Assembly (NCBI GenBank): GCA_025350445.1
Contig: JANXXV010000336.1
Span: 1 to 9,182 of the forward strand
From: Bryobacteraceae bacterium
GTDB taxonomy: Bacteria; Acidobacteriota; Terriglobia; Bryobacterales; Bryobacteraceae
Direction of reading: 5' to 3'
DNA length: 9,182 nt
Position numbers and translations under genes: made by a program. The notes below the pieces were generated by a model. That model was given only the letters and a program-made list of their open reading frames with translations. It did not search any database and had not been told where the DNA came from. Below, in pieces: positions 5,021 to 9,182 of this stretch. Position 1 is the stretch's first letter. Every line of letters starts with the position of its first letter.

Positions 5021-6901
5021 GTGAGTGCCGCGAATCTCTCCATCCCCGTAGCAGTGCCCGCCTTGTTTCCCCAGGCCCTCCCCTTATCGACAATCGCGCC
5101 ACAAGCCGCCTTGCAGGAGCCGTCCGGCTTCATGAAGCTCATCGAGTCATTAATCGCCGGAGAGATTGCGCCCCTTTCGCCCACTCAGTTTCCTGGACAA
5201 GTCAAATCCGCAATCCTGTCTGGAAAGGGTCAAGAGGCCAATGGCGCCGACGTCAAAGATGCAGCGAAGGGTCAGAAAAATCCCAAGGACTCAAGCGAAC
5301 CCAAGGATCCCAGCGGCCAGCAAGGCGGCGGGCTGCTGGCGATGATGGCCGCCGTTCCTTCTGCACGAACAACGCCAACGCTAACGCTGAACTTCCGCAG
5401 GTCGGCGGGTGAGGATAGCTTCGTGAAGTCCTCCAAACCCGCTGAGCATAACGACACTTTCTATGCACCGGAAGCCGCTCTCGTCAAGCCCCAGGTTATA
5501 GCCAAGTCCCAGGTTGCCGCAGCTATTCAACCCCCGATGCCACAGCAAAGGCAACCGCAACCGGCTGCGCTTCCGGCCCCGGCGGCAGAGTCGTCAGCCA
5601 TCTGTGCAATTCCCAACCAGCCCAATCTCGAATCCACGCCAATTCCGCTGGAGCGTCCCAGCTATTCACGAAACCAATTTCCGATCCGAGTTCAGGATAG
5701 TGTCGAAAATCGACCCCGGAATCGTGGAAGCGATCAAGCAAGGGATCATGCCGCAGTCTCAACCCCCGATCTGGTTGCAGTTGCAATTTCCACCTCCTCC
5801 CAAGACGGGGCAACCACTGCGGTGTCAGCCCCGGCCTCGCCTCCGCCCTCGAACGCGCCTTCAACGCTGCCCCCCCCGGTTGCCATTCCGGCAGCCGTTC
5901 CCTTGGCGATTGGCGTTCCAATGCCAGTTTCAAAGGGCACCCCGGTGAATGATCGCCCACCCGCCCCGGATCGGCCCCGTCCCAAGCTGGAATCGTCCGC
6001 TGGCTCTGGCGAAGCCCCATCGCTCCCGCCAACCCTAGGAAAAGTCCGATCCGAGGCCTCGGCGTCGACCGAGCCCATCGCCTTCGCCGCTCGGCTGACC
6101 GAGCGGGAAGAGCCGGAAGACTCTCAAACTACAAAGCCTCCAACCTTCGAGCGAGGCTTGAAGCAACCAAGTCTCACCCAGCCCTCTCAACCGGAAGTGC
6201 GGGGAAAGGCGGACGCGGAAAATGCACAAACGAACCCAAAACCGAATCCCCAGTCCATGACGTCGCAGCCGTCTTCAGAACCTTCTACACCCAAGGCAAA
6301 ACCGGTTGTAGCCGAACACGCCCTGGAAAATGTACCAACGAACCCAAAATCTCCCGCAGCCTTCTCCGTTCCGGCGCGCGAATCCGCCGCGCAGGCTCCG
6401 CAGGCCTCCGCAAAGTCCGCGTCCGCGGCGGAAGTAAAGGCATCGTCTCCAACACAGGAAACCGAGTTACAGGCAAAGCCCACAATTCGCAGCGAACCAG
6501 CCAGGGAAATTTCTATCCGCATCCCGTCGGGGGACAACGGAAACGTGGACGTGCAGATCATAGAGCGCGATGGCAAAGTGCAGGTCACCGTTCGCGGTTC
6601 TGACACGCAACTGAACTCGGCGCTGCGCGGCGATCTGACCGAACTGGTTCATACCCTCGACCAAAGGGGCTATAAAACCGAAACCTGGACCCCCGGCGAC
6701 ACCAATCCCATGACCTCGGCAAGCGCCCCGGAAGTCAAGACGCCGGGACGCAGCGAGGCCTCCCAGGACTGGTCGGGAAACCAGCCGAACGACGGCGGTA
6801 ACGGAGGCAATTCAGGTGGAAATCAGCAACAAAGACGTCAGCAGCAGGAACGCCCCGACTGGCTCATTGAGCTGGAGCGGCGTCTCGATACGGAAGGATA
6901 A
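5021..6901 (+). CDS. fliK: FliK-like hook-length control protein
   Basis: This 626-residue protein is exported during hook growth and would measure hook length and switch export specificity. Evidence is its architecture and place before flgD-flgE. A short ordered N-terminus (FMKLIESLIAGEIAP) is followed by a long Pro/Ala/Ser-rich linker (about 60-490). A compact FliK_C-like domain follows (about 495-558: REISIRIPSG, VDVQIIERDGKVQVTVRGSD, LRGDLTELVHTL, GYKTETW). It ends with a Gly/Asn/Gln-rich stretch and PDWLIELERRL. The family assignment is by fold pattern; the classical LRLxPxELG motif is not evident. The GTG start lacks a clear ribosome site. The in-frame ATG at 5132 has AGGAG 12 nt upstream and would give 589 residues. 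The linker contains a C8 run (5870-5877), a 25-nt imperfect repeat, and a stretch (about 5690-5790) where coding signal looks stronger in the +1 frame. Confidence 0.8.
   Translation: MSAANLSIPVAVPALFPQALPLSTIAPQAALQEPSGFMKLIESLIAGEIAPLSPTQFPGQVKSAILSGKGQEANGADVKDAAKGQKNPKDSSEPKDPSGQQGGGLLAMMAAVPSARTTPTLTLNFRRSAGEDSFVKSSKPAEHNDTFYAPEAALVKPQVIAKSQVAAAIQPPMPQQRQPQPAALPAPAAESSAICAIPNQPNLESTPIPLERPSYSRNQFPIRVQDSVENRPRNRGSDQARDHAAVSTPDLVAVAISTSSQDGATTAVSAPASPPPSNAPSTLPPPVAIPAAVPLAIGVPMPVSKGTPVNDRPPAPDRPRPKLESSAGSGEAPSLPPTLGKVRSEASASTEPIAFAARLTEREEPEDSQTTKPPTFERGLKQPSLTQPSQPEVRGKADAENAQTNPKPNPQSMTSQPSSEPSTPKAKPVVAEHALENVPTNPKSPAAFSVPARESAAQAPQASAKSASAAEVKASSPTQETELQAKPTIRSEPAREISIRIPSGDNGNVDVQIIERDGKVQVTVRGSDTQLNSALRGDLTELVHTLDQRGYKTETWTPGDTNPMTSASAPEVKTPGRSEASQDWSGNQPNDGGNGGNSGGNQQQRRQQQERPDWLIELERRLDTEG
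6217..6349 (+). repeat. Imperfect 25-nt direct repeat within fliK linker
   Basis: Two 25-nt copies, 6217-6241 and 6325-6349, are 23 of 25 identical and exactly 108 nt (36 codons) apart, in frame. They encode ENAQTNPK and ENVPTNPK. The sequence between shows no clear further repeat, so this may be the remnant of an old in-frame duplication in the disordered linker. Changes in linker length could alter hook length if the ruler model applies. Confidence 0.5.
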
Positions 6902-6910
6902 GGAGAGTAG

Positions 6911-7213
6911 ATGATCACCGGAGTAAATAGCACTTCTGCCCCCGCCGATACGACTTCGACGGTAACCCCGCCCAGCAACCAGGTGGACCCTCTTGCGGAC
7001 AAATCGACTTTCTTGCAGCTGCTGGTAGCGCAGATCAAGAATCAGGATCCAACGAAACCCCAGGATGGGGTAGAGTTCATCACACAGTTGGCGCAGTTCA
7101 GCAGCCTTGAGCAACAGCTCGCCGCGAACAAGGAACTCACATCGATTCACGATGTCTTGGCCAACCAGGCAGCCACCACGGGCCCGGCGCCAACGCCGGC
7201 AGTAGCACACTAA
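6911..7213 (+). CDS. flgD: FlgD, hook scaffold/cap protein (minimal form)
   Basis: FlgD caps the growing hook and guides FlgE polymerisation. The conserved N-terminal FlgD region is unmistakable: KSTFLQLLVAQIKNQDPTKP (31-50) and VEFITQLAQFSSLEQQL (54-70). The protein is only 100 residues, whereas E. coli FlgD is 231. The C-terminal Ig-like/Tudor cap domains are missing and replaced by a short tail (GPAPTPAVAH). Only 10 nt separate the stop from flgE, so no frameshifted remainder is hidden downstream. AAGGAG lies 5 nt before the ATG, 9 nt after the fliK stop. Identity is secure; whether it forms a cap alone or with a partner is open. Confidence 0.93.
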   Translation: MITGVNSTSAPADTTSTVTPPSNQVDPLADKSTFLQLLVAQIKNQDPTKPQDGVEFITQLAQFSSLEQQLAANKELTSIHDVLANQAATTGPAPTPAVAH

Positions 7214-7223
7214 CGGAAGCCAA

Positions 7224-8468
7224 ATGTTTACATCATTCTCAACAGCACTCTCCGCGCTTAGTGCCCACGCAACGGCCGTTGACGTGGTCGGTAATAATCT
7301 AGCCAACCTCAACACCACCGGGTTCAAGGCGAGCGCCGTTTCTTTTCACGATCTGGTCACCCAGTCGCTCGGAGCTGGACTCGGGGACACCCAGGTCGGC
7401 TTCGGCGTCGATCGCCCCACCACCATCCGCCAGTTCACACAGGGAGCGATTCAGAGCACAAATAGCCCGCTCGACGCGGCCATTCAGGGGGACGGCTTCC
7501 TTGTGGTGAAAGATAAGGCCGGCAGAACTCTATATACCCGTGGCGGCAATTTGCAGGTTGACAAAACCGGTACACTTCTCACTTCCACCGGAGAAGCTGT
7601 CCAGGGCTGGACCGCCGCCGTTGGCATTGTGAATGCCAACGCCCCCACCAGCAACATCCTCGTTCCGGTGGGAACGGTAAAGGCCCCCACCGCCAGTAAG
7701 AGCTTCTCGTTCGACATCAATCTCAACGCCGCGGGGGTTGTCGGAAATCCTACGGGTGCGTTTTCATCCTCGATTGAGCTTTTCGATTCCCTCGGAACAT
7801 CTCACATCATTAACGTGGACTTCACCAAGAGTGCGACGCCCAATCAATGGAATTACTCGATCAGTTTGCCGGATGCGGACACCACTGCCCCGATCACGCC
7901 CGTCACCGGAACCGTCACATTCGATTCGAACGGTAAACTCGTCAGTCCGCTACAGACCGATGTAATGCCAAACATCGCGATTGCGGGCCTGGTTGACGGC
8001 GCGACAGATATGAATGTCACCTGGAACCTGTACGACGGTGTCACGCCGCGGCTCACGCAATTCACGCAGGCGTCGGCCAGATCCGCTAACTCACAGGATG
8101 GAAATCCGGCGGCCCAGTTGGTAAAGGTGGCGCTCGGTGACGGCGGAACCATCCTCGCGCAGTATTCCAACGGCACTCAGACGGTGGTCGGGCAGATCGC
8201 CATGGCTTCGATTCGCAATCCGGAATCATTAGTTTCGGTCGGCAACAATAACTTCCAACTGAGCGAACGGAGCGCGCTGCCGGCGGTCGGTGCTGCCAGC
8301 ACCGGCGGTCGCGGAAACATCAAAGGGAGTGCTCTCGAATCATCTACGGTAGACATCGCCCGCGAATTTACACAACTCATCGTTCTTCAGCGCGGCTACC
8401 AAGCGAACGCCAAGGTGATTACCGCTGTCGATGAACTGAGTCAGGAGACGATCAACCTCAAACGGTAA
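7224..8468 (+). CDS. flgE: Flagellar hook protein FlgE
   Basis: FlgE polymerises into the hook, the universal joint between rod and filament, after export by the flagellar type III system. It is 414 residues (Salmonella 403). The N-terminal rod-type motif (about 8-37: LSALSAHATAVDVVGNNLAN, NTTGFKASAVSF) is followed by NSPLDAAIQGDGFLVV and LYTRGGNLQVDKTG. A central FlaE-type region (about 150-300: SFSFDINLNA, SIELFDSLGTSHIINVDF) comes next. The C-terminal domain is typical (about 370-414: SALESSTVDIAREFTQLIVL, QRGYQANAKVITAVDEL). The ATG follows a GGAAG site, 10 nt after the flgD stop. fliN follows 3 nt after its stop. Confidence 0.97.
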   Translation: MFTSFSTALSALSAHATAVDVVGNNLANLNTTGFKASAVSFHDLVTQSLGAGLGDTQVGFGVDRPTTIRQFTQGAIQSTNSPLDAAIQGDGFLVVKDKAGRTLYTRGGNLQVDKTGTLLTSTGEAVQGWTAAVGIVNANAPTSNILVPVGTVKAPTASKSFSFDINLNAAGVVGNPTGAFSSSIELFDSLGTSHIINVDFTKSATPNQWNYSISLPDADTTAPITPVTGTVTFDSNGKLVSPLQTDVMPNIAIAGLVDGATDMNVTWNLYDGVTPRLTQFTQASARSANSQDGNPAAQLVKVALGDGGTILAQYSNGTQTVVGQIAMASIRNPESLVSVGNNNFQLSERSALPAVGAASTGGRGNIKGSALESSTVDIAREFTQLIVLQRGYQANAKVITAVDELSQETINLKR

Positions 8469-8471
8469 TGC

Positions 8472-8717
8472 ATGACTTCCCACCAGGAGATCGCTCACTA
8501 TTCCGACGTTCCGGTCGACATCGAAGTTGAACTCGACCGGAAGATCATGTCGATTGGCGCGATTCTCGAACTCAAGGTGGGCAGCGTAATCAAGATGACG
8601 CGTTCGGCCGGCGAGAATATCGACATTCTCATTGGCGGCACGCTGGTCGGCTTCGGCGAAATCGTCATCATCGAAGAAAGCATGGGGGTCCGAATTACGG
8701 ACTTTAACGAGGAGTAA
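8472..8717 (+). CDS. fliN: FliN, flagellar motor switch (C-ring) protein
   Basis: FliN is part of the cytoplasmic C ring that sets rotation direction and helps dock export substrates. The 81 residues are essentially one SpoA/FliMN_C domain: DVPVDIEVELDRKIMSIGAI, LELKVGSVIKMTRSAGENID, and ILIGGTLVGFGEIVIIEE ending GVRITDF, the normal FliN terminus. E. coli FliN is 137 residues; the N-terminal extension is missing. The start has no clear ribosome site and lies 3 nt past the flgE stop, so coupling with flgE is likely. In many clusters fliL and fliM precede fliN; here neither does. A T3SS HrcQ-type SpoA protein is the alternative, made unlikely by the neighbours. Confidence 0.92.
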   Translation: MTSHQEIAHYSDVPVDIEVELDRKIMSIGAILELKVGSVIKMTRSAGENIDILIGGTLVGFGEIVIIEESMGVRITDFNEE

Positions 8718-8987
8718 GTGGAGATTTTTCAACAGATCGGGGCGATTGCATTCGTTTTCTCGCTCCTCGGCGGTGCCCTGTGGTGGCTGCGGGGGCGCAA
8801 CATGGCCGCTTTCGGGCTGGTACGCCCTAATTCTTCCCGGCTTCAAGTGATCGATCACGTCCGGCTGACTCCGCAGCACAGTGTTCATATCCTGAGAGCC
8901 GGAGATCGGGAACTGACGATTGCGGTGCATCCATCCGGATGCACACTACTGGCGGAAACACGAACCGCCCCCGAGGAAAAACCCTAA
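8718..8987 (+). CDS. fliO: FliO-like export apparatus assembly protein
   Basis: FliO is a small membrane protein that helps FliP assemble the core of the export gate. The 89-residue product has one membrane segment near the N-terminus (about 5-24: [20 protein letters not shown]). A positive stretch (RGRN) then leads into a cytoplasmic domain with the FliO pattern [20 protein letters not shown] followed by [17 protein letters not shown]. The GTG directly abuts the fliN TAA, with GAGGAG just before it, and its stop overlaps the fliP ATG (TAATG). FliO is poorly conserved, so the call rests on topology, the VxRxxLxPxxxxxxL-like pattern and position between fliN and fliP. Confidence 0.85.
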   Translation: MEIFQQIGAIAFVFSLLGGALWWLRGRNMAAFGLVRPNSSRLQVIDHVRLTPQHSVHILRAGDRELTIAVHPSGCTLLAETRTAPEEKP

Positions 8988-9182
8988 TGGTGTCCTCAAT
9001 CCTGGGTGAAACCATAGCAAAAAGCGGGACCATCAGCGTCCCCATGCAGATCGTCGTCCTGCTGACCGCGCTCAGCCTGCTCCCCGCGATTATCATGTCG
9101 ATCACGCCGTTCCTGCGGATCACGATCGTACTGCATTTTCTCCGCCAAGCGCTGGGAACCCAGTCCACGCCTTCCAATCAGG
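8987..9182 (+). CDS. fliP: FliP, flagellar export gate protein (5' part)
   Basis: FliP forms most of the helical export gate in the inner membrane with FliQ and FliR. The first 65 residues are present and the gene runs off the window. Segments [39 protein letters not shown] and TPSNQ match the highly conserved FliP N-terminal core (LSLxPAILLxMTSFTRIxIVLxxLRxALGTxxxPPNQ). E. coli FliP has a cleaved signal peptide first; here only about 20 short, non-hydrophobic residues precede the first membrane helix, similar to Bacillus FliP. An upstream in-frame ATG at 8939 would add 16 polar residues, not a signal. GAGG lies about 11 nt upstream and the ATG overlaps the fliO stop by 1 nt. Confidence 0.95.
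   Translation, partial: MVSSILGETIAKSGTISVPMQIVVLLTALSLLPAIIMSITPFLRITIVLHFLRQALGTQSTPSNQ

Noticed and set aside
4848..5102. An 84-codon minus-strand frame across the divergent region
   Set aside because: It overlaps the fliK start antisense, is Arg-rich, has no ribosome site at its start and matches no family. The shorter 26-codon frame inside has a better ribosome site and is reported instead.
8340..8930. A 196-codon open frame on the minus strand across flgE, fliN and fliO
   Set aside because: It runs antisense to three recognised flagellar genes, has no known motif and would break the operon.

Overview
The window is a compact, divergently arranged flagellar gene cluster with high G+C and short or overlapping intergenic junctions. 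It holds a P-ring gene (flgI) and an L-ring gene (flgH), so the organism is a motile bacterium with an outer membrane. No strict taxonomic marker is present. The combination of a rod-binding-only FlgJ, a very short FlgD, a FlgH without a lipobox cysteine and a divergent FliK suggests a non-proteobacterial diderm. Acidobacteriota (Bryobacterales/Solibacter-like) is my best guess, held with modest confidence.

Layout. Positions 1-288 are non-coding and lie downstream of the leftward operon; they hold a hairpin, a second small palindrome and a perfect FliA-type -10 octamer pointing left. Positions 289-4818 (minus strand) are one operon read right to left: flgF, flgG, flgA, flgH, flgI, flgJ. The junctions are 17 nt, two 4-nt ATGA overlaps, about 7 nt and a 1-nt TAATG overlap. 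Positions 4819-5020 are the divergent control region, with candidate sigma-28 and sigma-54 type motifs, a dyad and a possible 26-codon leader ORF. Positions 5021-9182 (plus strand) are the second operon: fliK-like, flgD, flgE, fliN, fliO and the start of fliP, which runs off the right edge.

How the genes work together. The minus operon builds the parts that cross the periplasm and outer membrane: rod (FlgF, FlgG, rod assembly factor FlgJ), P ring (FlgI with chaperone FlgA) and L ring (FlgH). The plus operon builds the hook (FlgE on a FlgD scaffold, length set by the FliK-like protein), adds a switch/C-ring component (FliN) and begins the export gate (FliO, FliP). Rod and hook parts are thus made from opposite sides of a single control region.

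I see no mobile element, CRISPR array, RNA gene or defence system. The points most worth a second look are the cysteine-free FlgH, the minimal FlgD, fliN following flgE with no fliL or fliM between, the promoter-like motifs in the divergent region, and a stretch of fliK where the coding signal appears to move to another frame.
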